64,000 nt of DNA, taken from the NCBI GenBank assembly GCA_947497315.1, contig CANMFX010000003.1:310001-374000 (forward strand), in the 5' to 3' direction. Numbering within the stretch: position 1 is the stretch's first letter; the number at the start of each line of letters is the position of its first letter. The notes beneath the pieces were generated by a model that saw only the letters and a list, made by a program, of their open reading frames with translations, did not search any database and had not been told where the DNA came from. Below, in pieces: positions 9,433-19,035 of the stretch. The DNA comes from an uncultured Sphingomonadaceae bacterium. GTDB taxonomy: Bacteria; Pseudomonadota; Alphaproteobacteria; Sphingomonadales; Sphingomonadaceae. Made by a program: the position numbers and the translations under genes.

Positions 9433-9459
9433 GTTTCCAGATCGTTTATAAGATGTAGA

Positions 9460-9494
9460 GACCGGTCTGCGCTTTCCCTGCGTAGTGACCGGTC
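9460..9494. terminator. Possible bidirectional hairpin between convergent genes
   Basis: Two copies of the self-complementary word GACCGGTC (9460-9467 and 9487-9494) can pair across a 19-nt loop in the short gap between the convergent hydrolase and pheA genes. No strong T-tract is present, so terminator function is tentative. Confidence 0.3.
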
Positions 9495-9497
9495 ATA

Positions 9498-10400
9498 CTA
9501 GGAGCGCGGTCGTCCCTGCCGATAGGTACCGAGCAGGCGGACCTCGTTGCAGTGGAAATGCAATTCCTCCAGAGCCCGGTCAACTGCCGGGTCACCAGGA
9601 CCGCCTTCTATGTCAGCGTAGAATTTCGAGGCTGAGAAACTGCCACCTTCCTGATAGCTTTCCAGTTTTGTCATGTTGACACCATTGGTCGCGAAGCCGC
9701 CCATCGCCTTGTAGAGTGCGGCGGGAATGTTTTTTACTTCAAAGATGAAGGTGGTCATGAGTTGAAAATCATCAGGACCATTGCTCTCTGGCATTACAGC
9801 ATCAGAGGCGAGCAGGACGAAGCGCGTCATGTTATGATCTTCATCCTCTATCGCATTGGCAATAGGTTGCAGGCCGTAAATCTCTGCAGCGAGCGGCGGG
9901 GCAATCGCGGCGGCTTGAGCGTCCTCCTGCTGTGCGACATAAGCTGCAGCAGCTGCGGTATCCGCGTAGGCGACGGGAATAATGTCACGGGCGCGCAGAT
10001 AGTGGCGGCATTGGCCCAGTGCTTGCGGATGACTCATTGCTGTTTTGATCTTTGCGTCTTCGGATTTCGCCATCAGGCAGTGGCGAATCCGCATGAAGTG
10101 CTCCGCAACAATATGCAGACCCGATTCGGGCAGCAGGAAATGGATGTCAGCAACCCTTCCATGCAGGCTGTTCTCAATAGGGATTATTGCGGATCCGGCT
10201 ATGCCCTGCTTCACCGCATCAAGTGCATCTTCAAATGAAAAACAGGGCAGAGGCAAGCAATCCGGGGCATATTCCATGGCTGCCAGATGGGAATTGGCAC
10301 CTGGTGCGCCTTGAAACGCGATCGTCTTGGCAGGAGCCTCTGCTGCCGTTGCGGTCATTTTATCGACCATGGCCAGGGCGTTGCGCGGGAAGCTGTTCAT
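9498..10400 (-). CDS. pheA: Prephenate dehydratase
   Basis: Converts prephenate to phenylpyruvate, the committing step to phenylalanine. The 300-residue protein has the substrate-binding dehydratase domain (about 20-200; FQGAPGANSHLAA near the start and a TRF motif, in MTRFVLL) and a C-terminal ACT regulatory domain (about 210-290; the usual ESRP motif appears as ESYQEGG), which normally gives phenylalanine feedback inhibition. The open frame runs on to 10925, but that part overlaps the cytochrome c gene on the other strand. ATG 10400 is preferred because it gives normal family length and has AGGAAA upstream. It is divergent from the cytochrome c gene. Confidence 0.9.
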   Translation of the reverse strand: MNSFPRNALAMVDKMTATAAEAPAKTIAFQGAPGANSHLAAMEYAPDCLPLPCFSFEDALDAVKQGIAGSAIIPIENSLHGRVADIHFLLPESGLHIVAEHFMRIRHCLMAKSEDAKIKTAMSHPQALGQCRHYLRARDIIPVAYADTAAAAAYVAQQEDAQAAAIAPPLAAEIYGLQPIANAIEDEDHNMTRFVLLASDAVMPESNGPDDFQLMTTFIFEVKNIPAALYKAMGGFATNGVNMTKLESYQEGGSFSASKFYADIEGGPGDPAVDRALEELHFHCNEVRLLGTYRQGRPRS

Positions 10401-10620
10401 GACGCTATCATTTCCTGTTTTATGCACCCGTTTGTCAAAGGTCGCGATTGCCGTACAAAATGCGTCTGCGCAAGACCTGATCGCACTTGGCGAAACTGGC
10501 GCAACAATATTAGCATCTATACGTGTAATTGAGGTCTTGCTTTGAACCGGCGGTCTTATTAGAGAAAGCCCAAAGTTTTGACAGGCTGCTCCTGTCGGTA
10601 ACGCAGGGATTTTTGACAAG

Positions 10621-11256
10621 ATGGACAATAACAACACCATTGCTGGCTGGGTATTGGCAGGCGGAATTGCAGCGCTTGGTTTTTCGATCCTGAGCGGCAA
10701 ATATTTCCACGCTGACAAGAATGAGCGTCCGGAAACGATGGGTTTCGTAATTGAAGGTGTAGAATCGTCAGACGGCGGTGCGGAAGAAGTGCCGATGAGC
10801 ATGATGCTCGCCAAGGCCGACGTTGCAGCGGGTGAGGCCGTATTCAGGAAATGTGTTGCCTGCCATACAATCAATGAAGGCGGTGCCAATGGCATTGGGC
10901 CAAATTTGTGGAACTCGTTCGGCAAATCGCACGGCCATGTTGCCGGTTTTGCCTATAGCGATGCCCTTGCGTCGGTCGAAGGCAACTGGAACTTCGACAA
11001 TATGAATGCGTGGCTTATTTCCCCGCGTAAATACGCACCGGGCACGAAAATGACCTTTGCCGGTCTCAGCAAGCCTGAAGATCGAGCCAATGTCATAGCC
11101 TACATGAATGCACAGGGCTCAAACCTGCCTTATCCTGAGCCACCTGCCGCCGAAGAAACGCCAGCAGAGGGTGAAGCTGTCGCCGAAGCCGATGCTGCAG
11201 CAACCGAAGTGGCAGAAGAAACCGTGGCGGCGGACGAAGCAGCTGCTGCGGAATAA
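10621..11256 (+). CDS. Membrane-anchored cytochrome c (CycM/c552 type)
   Basis: A 211-residue mono-haem cytochrome of the class I c family. An uncleaved N-terminal membrane anchor (about residues 5-27) precedes the haem site CVACH at 78-82 and a distal methionine in GTKMTFAG. Such proteins carry electrons from the bc1 complex to the terminal oxidase at the periplasmic face. The C-terminal 45 residues are an Ala/Glu-rich tail (about 165-211), common in sphingomonads. It is divergent from pheA. Confidence 0.88.
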   Translation: MDNNNTIAGWVLAGGIAALGFSILSGKYFHADKNERPETMGFVIEGVESSDGGAEEVPMSMMLAKADVAAGEAVFRKCVACHTINEGGANGIGPNLWNSFGKSHGHVAGFAYSDALASVEGNWNFDNMNAWLISPRKYAPGTKMTFAGLSKPEDRANVIAYMNAQGSNLPYPEPPAAEETPAEGEAVAEADAAATEVAEETVAADEAAAAE

Positions 11257-11285
11257 GCCTTTGCAGTCAAGTTTTCTGTGAGCGA

Positions 11286-12155
11286 CTAGCCGCAGTCGAG
11301 ATCGTAAAAATCCTGGATAATCTGCCAGGCTTCATCAGCTGTTTCGACAAACTGGAATAGGTCGAGGTCTTTGGCGCTAATCGTGCCTTCTTCGGCCAAA
11401 GCGTCAAAATTAATCACCCGGTGCCAGAAATCCTTACCAAACAGGATGATGGGCAAGGGCTCCATCTTGCCAGTCTGAACGAGTGTTAGCAGCTCGAAAA
11501 ACTCGTCAAATGTTCCGAACCCGCCCGGGAATACCGCAACGGCTCTGGCGCGTAGCAGAAAGTGCATTTTTCGCAGCGCGAAATAGTGGAACTGGAAACT
11601 GAGAGACGGGGTCACATATTCATTGGGTGCCTGCTCGTGCGGCAGGACGATGTTAAGGCCAATGGACTCCTTGCCTGCATCTTGCGCACCGCGATTGGCT
11701 GCCTCCATAATCGAAGGACCACCACCAGAGCAGACAACAAAGTCCCGTTTGCCATTTTCCTCAATGCCGCAGTCACTGGCCAGCTGCCCCAGCCTGCGCG
11801 CTTCATCATAATATTTCGATTTTTCTTTCAACCGCTCGGCGGTCTTTAGCGAGGCCTCATCTTTGGCCGCTTCGACCAGAGCATCAGCCTTGCTGGGTTC
11901 GGGGATGCGCGCCGAGCCATACATGACCAGCGTCGAGCCGATACCGGCCTCATCGAGTAGCATTTCGGGCTTGAGCAGTTCCAACTGGAACCGGACGGGG
12001 CGCAATTCCTCGCGCAGCAGGAAGTCATTGTCCTGAAAAGCAAGTGTATAAGCGGGGTCTTCGGTCTGGGGGGTGCTTAGGGCCTGTTGCTTGGCGAAAT
12101 CTGCTTCCTGTTTTGCACGATAGAAGCGGCGGTCGTGTAAATCTTTATTTGTCAT
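11286..12155 (-). CDS. LOG family protein (TIGR00730 type)
   Basis: A 289-residue member of the lysine-decarboxylase-like/LOG Rossmann family. The hallmark PGGFGTFDEFFE motif is present (about 210-221), with a GGGPSIMEAANRGA motif (about 144-157) where GGGPG is more usual. LOG enzymes hydrolyse nucleoside 5'-monophosphates such as cytokinin ribotides to base plus ribose phosphate; the bacterial physiological substrate is often unclear. The protein is longer than minimal LOG (about 190 residues) because of an N-terminal extension of about 80 residues, typical of the larger TIGR00730 group. It converges with the cytochrome c gene. Confidence 0.85.
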   Translation of the reverse strand: MTNKDLHDRRFYRAKQEADFAKQQALSTPQTEDPAYTLAFQDNDFLLREELRPVRFQLELLKPEMLLDEAGIGSTLVMYGSARIPEPSKADALVEAAKDEASLKTAERLKEKSKYYDEARRLGQLASDCGIEENGKRDFVVCSGGGPSIMEAANRGAQDAGKESIGLNIVLPHEQAPNEYVTPSLSFQFHYFALRKMHFLLRARAVAVFPGGFGTFDEFFELLTLVQTGKMEPLPIILFGKDFWHRVINFDALAEEGTISAKDLDLFQFVETADEAWQIIQDFYDLDCG

Positions 12156-12222
12156 AGCTCTGCCCTAGAGCATAGCAATGTGACTTGCCAATGAACTTAA
12201 TGGTTTATCGAAAAATATCAGT

Positions 12223-12855
12223 TTAGCGGCAATAGCCGTTGCCGCCCATGTCGAAATGGAAATGATCAGCATGTGCAGCATTGAAATCAGGGCTAAGCAC
12301 AGTCCCGAAGCGCCGGCACGCGCTTTTGTGAATTGCGCGCAAAAACTCCTTTTCCTGCCGCCCGTTGTTCCAGTTTTTGGTGAGCGTAATGCGCCGACCA
12401 TCGGCCAAAACAAAGCCCGATACGTCAATGGCATTGGCGCGCCCATGCTCGGACAGACGATTGGATCCCGCCACGCGGCGGCAGCTATAACTGCCCATAG
12501 TTTCGATTCTGACCAGCTCGCTGCCCAAATATTGGCGCGCCGCACGTCTGACTGCATATTCGGTCCATGCGGCAAATTTGTTCGCCAGCTCACATCGCAC
12601 CGGACCGAGGTTTGAAACTTCGGTATCGCGGCCCACATCCAGCATGGTGATCGCATCTATCTGACTGCATCCGCCGGAGAAATTCTGATTGGGTAGGGGA
12701 GAAAAGCGGACGCCGGCATTGCGCAATTCGCCGAAACATTGCCGGGCGCTGGGGCTCGGATCAATCTTTACACCGCTGGATGGTCGCTTGCTGTCGGGTA
12801 TGCCGCAAGCACCGAGTGCCAATGACAGTGTCCCTAAAGCGAAGAAATTACGCAT
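12223..12855 (-). CDS. Extensin-like lipoprotein
   Basis: A 210-residue protein of the extensin-like C-terminal domain family. It starts at ATG 12855 with a lipoprotein signal (MRNFFALGTLSLALGAC), so it should be a lipid-anchored envelope protein. The domain has conserved cysteines and the SEHGRANAIDVSGF motif, whose histidine/aspartate pattern resembles D-Ala-D-Ala carboxypeptidase-like metal sites (VanY/M15-related). A peptidoglycan role is plausible but not established. An in-frame ATG at 12885 would put ten extra residues before the signal and is less likely. Confidence 0.8.
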   Translation of the reverse strand: MRNFFALGTLSLALGACGIPDSKRPSSGVKIDPSPSARQCFGELRNAGVRFSPLPNQNFSGGCSQIDAITMLDVGRDTEVSNLGPVRCELANKFAAWTEYAVRRAARQYLGSELVRIETMGSYSCRRVAGSNRLSEHGRANAIDVSGFVLADGRRITLTKNWNNGRQEKEFLRAIHKSACRRFGTVLSPDFNAAHADHFHFDMGGNGYCR

Positions 12856-13059
12856 GACGGAGATTTTTCGGCGAGTATTTTCCATAAAAAGCGCTTGACG
12901 GGGCGTTCCTAAATCTCAGCTGAAGATTATAACTTATAACCCGTTTTAAGCCGAATGGGATGATGTTTGCGACAAACGGACTGAAATAATTCCTGGATCA
13001 TCAGGCGGAACTGTTTTCATCAAGCCAATGTCGAAGATCGTAATTTTGCCGCTTGACTT

Positions 13060-13127
13060 GCTGCGCCGCAACATACATTGCGGCGACGGGCCACGCGGTC
13101 CCAACGCCGCGCGAGCTCTCTGTAAGG
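13060..13127 (+). ncRNA. Candidate serC leader RNA motif
   Basis: Just upstream of serC there is a perfect 8-bp hairpin (CGCCGCAA 13064-13071 pairing with 13078-13085, 6-nt loop) followed by a second stem (13094-13098 with 13107-13111), then the serC ribosome site AAGGAG. A conserved serC RNA motif upstream of serC-serA operons in alphaproteobacteria is known from comparative genomics. Position and architecture fit, but I could not compare with its consensus. Confidence 0.5.
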
Positions 13128-13138
13128 AGAAGCATGAA

Positions 13139-14308
13139 ATGACAGATACTACCGTTCCGACGCCTGAATTGCGTCCAAATTGCCCGAATTTTTCTTCGGG
13201 CCCTACCGCCAAATTTCCTGGCTGGTCTCTCGATAAACTCAACACTATTGCCATGGGCCGCTCACATCGTTCTGCGACTGGTAAAGGCCGGCTGAAATAT
13301 GCCATTGACCTGAGCCGCGAGCTGCTTGGTATCCCAGACGATTATCTCATCGGGATTGTCCCTGCGTCCGATACCGGAGCGGTCGAACTGGCGATGTGGA
13401 ATATGCTCGGCGCGCGTCCGGTTACGGTTGCGGCCTGGGAAAGCTTCGGCAATGTCTGGATCCAGGACGCTGTCAAGCAACTCAAACCGGCCGACTTGAC
13501 CGTCCTCGAAGCGGATTATGGTGAGATTCCAGATCTTACCCGGATCGACAAGGGTGATGATATTGTCTTCACCTGGAATGGTACGACGTCAGGCGCTAAA
13601 ATTCCGAACACCGACTGGATTGCCGACGACCGCGATGGCGTGACCATCAACGATGCAACCAGCGCCGTGTTCGCGCAGCCGATGGACTGGGCGAAACTAG
13701 ATGCCACCACCTATAGCTGGCAGAAAGTCATGGGGTCGGAAGCCGGTCACGGCATGCTGATCCTCAGCCCGCGAGCAATTGAACGGATTGAAAGCTACAG
13801 CCCGAGCTGGCCGCTGCCGAAAATCTTCCGCGTGAAGAAGGGCGATAAATTGAACCGCTCTATCTTCGAAGGGGCAACGATCAATACGCCATCCTTGCTG
13901 GCGACCGAAGATTATATCGCCTCGCTCGAATGGGCCAAATCCATCGGTGGTTTGCCAGAGCTGCACGCCAGGGCAGATCGCAATGCCAAGCTGGTCCATG
14001 ACTGGATCGAAGCGACGCCATGGCTTCGCAACATGGTCAGTGATCCCGCAAAGTGGACGAATACGGGCGTTTGCATGATGTTCCAGGGTGATTGGTATGA
14101 TGGTCTGAATGACGATCAAAAAGCCGCCGTACCCAAGAAGATCGCCGGCCTGCTCGAAGAGATGAATATCGGCTATGACTTTAACGGATACCGGGATGCG
14201 CCACCAAGTTTGCGTATCTGGTGCGGTTCGACCGTTGAAGAAGAAGATATCCGCCGCCTGTTGCCCTGGATTGAATGGGCTTATGCGCAGGTCAAAGCCG
14301 AGATTTAA
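13139..14308 (+). CDS. serC: Phosphoserine aminotransferase
   Basis: PLP enzyme that transaminates 3-phosphohydroxypyruvate to phosphoserine in serine synthesis (it can also act in the pyridoxal phosphate pathway). The 389 residues match the longer alphaproteobacterial SerC type. The PLP-lysine lies in the SWQKVMGSEAGHG motif (about 196-208). ATG 13139 is chosen because AAGGAG sits 9 nt upstream; the frame is open further upstream across the leader RNA. It heads the run serC-serA-hisZ-purA-ldt. Confidence 0.93.
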   Translation: MTDTTVPTPELRPNCPNFSSGPTAKFPGWSLDKLNTIAMGRSHRSATGKGRLKYAIDLSRELLGIPDDYLIGIVPASDTGAVELAMWNMLGARPVTVAAWESFGNVWIQDAVKQLKPADLTVLEADYGEIPDLTRIDKGDDIVFTWNGTTSGAKIPNTDWIADDRDGVTINDATSAVFAQPMDWAKLDATTYSWQKVMGSEAGHGMLILSPRAIERIESYSPSWPLPKIFRVKKGDKLNRSIFEGATINTPSLLATEDYIASLEWAKSIGGLPELHARADRNAKLVHDWIEATPWLRNMVSDPAKWTNTGVCMMFQGDWYDGLNDDQKAAVPKKIAGLLEEMNIGYDFNGYRDAPPSLRIWCGSTVEEEDIRRLLPWIEWAYAQVKAEI

Positions 14309-14314
14309 TTTATC

Positions 14315-14394
14315 GCGTCATTCCAGCGGAAGCCGGAATCTCCTCGCAAAACAGCGCCAAGAATATGGAGATCCCCGCTTTTGCTGGGATGACG
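14315..14394. repeat. REP-like inverted repeat between serC and serA
   Basis: An 80-bp element with arms 14315-14342 and 14367-14394 that pair over about 28 positions with a few wobbles and mismatches (outer arms CGTCATTCCAGC and GCTGGGATGACG). This CGTCATTCC...GGGATGACG type of dispersed palindrome is common in many proteobacterial genomes. It sits in the 107-bp gap of the serC-serA operon and would fold into a long hairpin in the mRNA. Confidence 0.75.
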
Positions 14395-14415
14395 AAAATC
14401 AAAAAGAGATTTTCC

Positions 14416-15999
14416 ATGCCAAAAGTACTTATTTCCGACAAAATGGATCCCAAAGCTGCCGAGATTTTCCGCGAACGTGGTGTTGAGGTGGATGAGATTA
14501 CTGGGCAAACGCCCGAAGAGCTGCTCAAGATTATCGGCGACTATGATGGTCTTGCCATCCGGTCTTCGACCAAGGTGACGCCAGAAATATTGGAAGCAGC
14601 CACCAACCTGAAAGTGGTTGGTCGCGCCGGTATCGGTGTCGACAATGTCGATATCCCCGCAGCATCGACCAAAGGCGTGGTGGTTATGAACACGCCATTT
14701 GGTAACAGCATTACAACCGCTGAACATGCGATTGCGATGATGTTCGCACTGGCCCGCCAACTGCCTTCTGCAGATGCTTCGACACAGGCCGGTAAATGGG
14801 AAAAATCCAAATTCATGGGGGTCGAGCTGACCAGCAAGACACTCGGTTTGATCGGTGCGGGCAATATCGGCTCTATCGTCGCAGAACGGGCCATCGGCCT
14901 GCGCATGAAAGTTGTCGCCTATGATCCGTTCCTGACTGCTGAACGCGCGATTGAGATCGGAATAGAAAAAGTGACGCTCGACGAGCTGCTCGAACGGGCT
15001 GATTTTATTACTATGCACACGCCACTGACGGACCAGACCCGCAATATCATGTCGGCAGAAGCCATTGCCAAGGCGAAGCCGGGCGTGCGGATCATCAACT
15101 GCGCTCGTGGAGGCTTGATTGACGAAGGAGCCTTGAAAGAGGCGCTGGAGTCCGGCCATGTCGCTGGTGCAGCGTTGGATGTTTATGCGGAAGAGCCGGC
15201 AAAAGAAAACGCGCTGTTTGGAACGCCGAATCTAATCTGTACGCCACATTTGGGCGCATCGACCAGTGAAGCACAGGTCAATGTAGCCATCCAGGTGGCA
15301 GAGCAAATGGCCGATTATCTCGTCAATGGCGGCGTTGAAAACGCGCTCAATATGCCTAGTCTCTCGGCAGAACAGGCGCCGAAGCTCAAACCTTACATGG
15401 TGCTCGCAAATCAACTAGGTTCTTTGATTGGCCAATTATCGAGCAGTTCGCTGAAAGGCATTTCGGTTGAAGTGGAGGGCGCAGCCGCTGAGCTAGACCC
15501 CAAACCAATCACTGCCGCCGTGCTCGCCGGATTAATGGCAGCCTATAGCGATTCTGTGAACATGGTGAACGCGCCTTATCTGGCAAAAGAACGCGGCCTT
15601 GATGTCCGTGAAGTCCGGCATGATCGCGAGGGTGATTATCACACATTGGTCCGTGTTTCCGTAACCACAGACGAAGGCGAGAAATCCGTTGCGGGTACGC
15701 TATTCGGTTCTTCTGGTCCGCGGCTTGTTGAGATGTTCGGTATCAAGGTTGAAGCCGATCTGGAAGGCGATATGCTCTATATTGTCAACCGCGACCAACC
15801 AGGTTTCATCGGTAGCGTTGGTTCTACATTGGGCGAGGCAGGGGTCAATATCGGCACCTTCCATCTGGGCCGCCGTGCTGATGCACCGGGTGGAGAAGCC
15901 GTGTTGTTGCTTTCCATCGATTCGCCAGTGGAAGAACCCGTGCTATGGGCCGTTTGCCAGCTTGAAGGGGTGAAAACGGTCAAAGCGCTGCGCTTCTAA
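14416..15999 (+). CDS. serA: D-3-phosphoglycerate dehydrogenase
   Basis: NAD-dependent first enzyme of serine synthesis, oxidising 3-phosphoglycerate. The 527-residue protein is the long type I form: a substrate domain split around a Rossmann NAD domain (GAGNIG at 147-152), an intervening allosteric domain (about 320-450) and a C-terminal ACT domain (about 455-527, starting MLYIVNRDQPGF). ATG 14416 gives the conserved MPKVLISDKMD start. An upstream open stretch runs through the inverted repeat and is not coding. It is the second gene of the serine operon. Confidence 0.95.
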   Translation: MPKVLISDKMDPKAAEIFRERGVEVDEITGQTPEELLKIIGDYDGLAIRSSTKVTPEILEAATNLKVVGRAGIGVDNVDIPAASTKGVVVMNTPFGNSITTAEHAIAMMFALARQLPSADASTQAGKWEKSKFMGVELTSKTLGLIGAGNIGSIVAERAIGLRMKVVAYDPFLTAERAIEIGIEKVTLDELLERADFITMHTPLTDQTRNIMSAEAIAKAKPGVRIINCARGGLIDEGALKEALESGHVAGAALDVYAEEPAKENALFGTPNLICTPHLGASTSEAQVNVAIQVAEQMADYLVNGGVENALNMPSLSAEQAPKLKPYMVLANQLGSLIGQLSSSSLKGISVEVEGAAAELDPKPITAAVLAGLMAAYSDSVNMVNAPYLAKERGLDVREVRHDREGDYHTLVRVSVTTDEGEKSVAGTLFGSSGPRLVEMFGIKVEADLEGDMLYIVNRDQPGFIGSVGSTLGEAGVNIGTFHLGRRADAPGGEAVLLLSIDSPVEEPVLWAVCQLEGVKTVKALRF

Positions 16000-16058
16000 A
16001 CAGAAGAGCAAAAAACCGGTGGCCTGAGCGCGCGCTTAGGCTATGGAGACGAAAGTCT

Positions 16059-17174
16059 ATGCAAAAGCTGTCTAACTTGCTGCCTGAAGGCTTTCACGAT
16101 TCCCTGCCGCCCCATGCCGAAGCAGGGTCGCGTCTGGAACGTGACGTTCTCGATACGCTGGCCAGCCATGGCTATGCGCGGGTGTCGCCGCCTTTGGTCG
16201 AATATGAAGATGTGCTGACGGGTCGGATGACGGGATCGGCGAAAAGCGATCTGATGCGCTTTGTTGATCCGATTTCGCAGCGGACTTTGGCGCTGCGACC
16301 TGATGTGACGATGCAGATTGGCCGTATTGCGGCAACCAGCCTTTCTGAAGCCGCGCGCCCATTGCGTCTCAGCTACTCTGGACAGGTATTGAAGCTGCGC
16401 TCCGGTCAATTGCGCCCGGAACGCAGCCGCTTGCAGATCGGCGCCGAGCTGATCGGAACCGATAGCGTCGCAGCGGCGAGCGAAATTGTATCGGTCGCGA
16501 TCGAAGCGCTAAGCCGGGCTGGTCTGACCGGCATTACGGTGGATTTCACCATGCCTGACCTGGTCGATATCCTGTCTGCCGGGCCTTTGCCTCTCAGCGC
16601 TGCACAAGCGGCCGAGGTGCGCAGCGAACTGGATATGAAAGATGCTGGCGGTCTTACGGAGCTGGGTGCCGTCGGCTACTTGCCGCTGATTGAAGCGACA
16701 GGGCCTTTTGACGACGCCATGGCCAAGATGCGTTCTTTTGACAGTGACAATCTGTTGGCCTCGCGGCTGGACGGCATCGCTGCTATTGCTGCGAATATCA
16801 AGGACAAGGCGAACCTCACCCTCGATCCGACCGAGCGGCATGGCTTTGAATATCAGAACTGGTTTGGCTTTACGCTGTTTGCCGAGGGTTTTGTCGGTGC
16901 AATGGGACGCGGCGGCAGCTATGAAATACCGACATCTGATGGCGGAACCGAAAACGCGGTTGGCTTTTCGCTCTATCCCAGCCCGCTGATTGATGCGGGT
17001 TTTAGTGCAAAGCCCAGGGATATTTTGTTCTTGCCGCTCGGGCATGACAGCGAAGTCGCAGCCTCTTTGCGGGCAGAGGGATGGCGCACGGTTGCGGCCC
17101 TTTCAGACAGTGATGACGCAGCCACTTTGGGCTGTACCCATCATTTGGATGGTAAGAAGCCGGTAGCAATTTAA
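16059..17174 (+). CDS. hisZ: ATP phosphoribosyltransferase regulatory subunit
   Basis: A 371-residue HisRS-like protein that partners short-form HisG in the first step of histidine synthesis. It has the class II synthetase-like fold (motif 2-like region near residues 85-130: LRPDVTMQIGRIA, then SYSGQVL) but lacks an anticodon-binding domain of true HisRS. The C-terminal part contains GRGGSYE (about 286-292). Start ATG 16059 has GGAG about 10 nt upstream. It lies 59 bp after serA and 18 bp before purA, so co-transcription is likely. hisG is not in this window. Confidence 0.88.
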   Translation: MQKLSNLLPEGFHDSLPPHAEAGSRLERDVLDTLASHGYARVSPPLVEYEDVLTGRMTGSAKSDLMRFVDPISQRTLALRPDVTMQIGRIAATSLSEAARPLRLSYSGQVLKLRSGQLRPERSRLQIGAELIGTDSVAAASEIVSVAIEALSRAGLTGITVDFTMPDLVDILSAGPLPLSAAQAAEVRSELDMKDAGGLTELGAVGYLPLIEATGPFDDAMAKMRSFDSDNLLASRLDGIAAIAANIKDKANLTLDPTERHGFEYQNWFGFTLFAEGFVGAMGRGGSYEIPTSDGGTENAVGFSLYPSPLIDAGFSAKPRDILFLPLGHDSEVAASLRAEGWRTVAALSDSDDAATLGCTHHLDGKKPVAI

Positions 17175-17192
17175 CAGGAAGAATTTTCAGAT

Positions 17193-18482
17193 ATGGCCAA
17201 TGTAACGGTTATCGGTGCCCAATGGGGTGATGAGGGCAAAGGCAAGATTGTCGACTGGTTGTCGGAACGCGCTGACGTCGTGGTCCGCTTTCAGGGTGGT
17301 CACAATGCGGGCCATACGTTGGTTGTGGATGGCGAGGTCTACAAGCTTTCTTTGTTGCCCTCCGGTATTGTCCGCGGGGCGCTGTCGATTATTGGCAATG
17401 GCGTGGTTCTTGATCCCTGGCACTTGCGTGACGAAATTGAAAAGCTGAGCAAGCAGGGTGTGGAAATTAATGCGGACAATTTTGGCATCGCCGAAAACTG
17501 CCCTCTTATCCTGCCAATCCACCGAGACCTTGATGCGCTGCGCGAAGATGCCAGCGGGAAAGGCAAAATTGGTACAACAAGGCGCGGCATTGGACCTGCC
17601 TATGAAGACAAGGTGGGCCGTCGTTCGATCCGGGTATGTGATCTCGCCTACCTTGACGATCTGGGGCCGCAACTGGACCGGCTTTGCGCGCATCACGATG
17701 CGCTGCGCGCCGGTTTTGGGGAAGAGCCTGTAGATCGCGAGCGTTTGTTGACAGACCTGAGAGAGATTGCCGACTCTGTGCTGCAATATGCGCAGCCGGT
17801 GTGGAAGCGTCTGAACGAAGCGCGCAAGCGTGGTGATCGGATATTGTTTGAAGGTGCGCAGGGCGTGCTGCTGGACGTCGATCACGGCACCTATCCGTTT
17901 GTGACGAGTTCAAACACCATCTCGGGCGCAGCCGCTGGTGGATCGGGCATCGGGCCATCTGCAACCGGCTATGTGCTTGGAATTGTGAAAGCCTATACGA
18001 CGCGGGTCGGTTCCGGACCATTCCCGACCGAGCTGGCTGATGACATCGGTCAACGTCTTGGCGAGCGAGGCCATGAATTTGGCACCAATACCGGACGGCA
18101 ACGGCGCTGCGGCTGGTTTGATGCGGTGCTGGTCCGACAGGCCCTGGCAGTATCTGGCGTCAGCGGTATTGCGCTGACCAAGCTGGATGTGCTGGACGGC
18201 TTTGAAGAACTGAAAATCTGTGTTGGTTATGACCTCAATGGCATAACCTATGACTATCTGCCGCCGCATCATCAGGATCAGGAAGCAGTGACGCCTATTT
18301 ATGAAAGTATGCCCGGCTGGAGTGAATCCACTGCTGGCGCGCGCAGTTGGGCCGATCTTCCCGCGCAGGCGATCAAATATATCAAGCGCGTGGAAGAGCT
18401 GATTCAGTGCCCGGTGGCGCTTGTTTCCACCTCTCCCGAGCGGGAAGACACGATTTTGGTGACCGATCCCTTTGCAGACTAG
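17193..18482 (+). CDS. purA: Adenylosuccinate synthetase
   Basis: GTP-dependent ligase that joins IMP and aspartate in AMP synthesis. The 429-residue protein starts with the diagnostic P-loop [11 protein letters not shown] (residues 8-18, catalytic Asp13) and has GGHNAGHT (35-42, catalytic His41) and [12 protein letters not shown] near 270. Full family length, cytoplasmic. The following L,D-transpeptidase gene overlaps its 3' end. Confidence 0.97.
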   Translation: MANVTVIGAQWGDEGKGKIVDWLSERADVVVRFQGGHNAGHTLVVDGEVYKLSLLPSGIVRGALSIIGNGVVLDPWHLRDEIEKLSKQGVEINADNFGIAENCPLILPIHRDLDALREDASGKGKIGTTRRGIGPAYEDKVGRRSIRVCDLAYLDDLGPQLDRLCAHHDALRAGFGEEPVDRERLLTDLREIADSVLQYAQPVWKRLNEARKRGDRILFEGAQGVLLDVDHGTYPFVTSSNTISGAAAGGSGIGPSATGYVLGIVKAYTTRVGSGPFPTELADDIGQRLGERGHEFGTNTGRQRRCGWFDAVLVRQALAVSGVSGIALTKLDVLDGFEELKICVGYDLNGITYDYLPPHHQDQEAVTPIYESMPGWSESTAGARSWADLPAQAIKYIKRVEELIQCPVALVSTSPEREDTILVTDPFAD

Positions 18483-19020
18483 ATTTGCCTTGCTTCTGGC
18501 GCTGGCGGCCGTCGGCGGATGTGTCGCTGGGGTAGAAAACACAGAGGCCGGGCAACAGGTAGATGATAGCGCGATCGCGCTTCCAATCATTCCAGCCGGG
18601 ACCAAGGCCGACAGTATCTTGGTAGATAAAAGTGACCGCACCCTGATTCTTTATAAAGAGGACAAGGAAATTGCCCGCTATGAAGGTATCCGTTTTGGTA
18701 ATGCGCCAGATGGTCATAAACGCTTTGAAGGCGATGAGCGCACGCCGGAAGGGTGCTATACCATCAACGGCCGCAATCCCGGCAGCAGCTACCATCTAAG
18801 CCTGCGAATATCCTATCCCAACGTGGCTGACCGCGCCTACGCCGAAGCGAGGGGAAAATCACCGGGCGGTGATATTTTTATTCATGGTCAACCTAACGGT
18901 CGGGACGGACCACCTATGAGATCGGATTGGACAGATGGCTGTATCGCATTGAGCAACGCAGAGATTGAACAGATCTGGGAAGTGGTGCCCGACGGGGCAG
19001 TGATTACCATACAACCTTAG
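18472..19020 (+). CDS. L,D-transpeptidase (YkuD family) lipoprotein
   Basis: A 182-residue envelope protein. The start is TTG at 18472, overlapping the purA stop by 11 bp, which yields a hydrophobic signal ending in a lipobox-like VGGC (cysteine 17). The YkuD catalytic domain follows (about 40-180), with HGQPNGRDG (about 142-150) and the active-site cysteine motif [14 protein letters not shown]-transpeptidases crosslink peptidoglycan or attach proteins to it. Translational coupling to purA is inferred from the overlap. Confidence 0.8.
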   Translation: MQTRFALLLALAAVGGCVAGVENTEAGQQVDDSAIALPIIPAGTKADSILVDKSDRTLILYKEDKEIARYEGIRFGNAPDGHKRFEGDERTPEGCYTINGRNPGSSYHLSLRISYPNVADRAYAEARGKSPGGDIFIHGQPNGRDGPPMRSDWTDGCIALSNAEIEQIWEVVPDGAVITIQP

Positions 19021-19035
19021 ACGTCTTCCAGCCGC

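Noticed and set aside
10401-10925. N-terminal extension of pheA
   Set aside because: It would overlap most of the cytochrome c gene in antisense and has no resemblance to the dehydratase family. The ATG at 10400 gives normal length.
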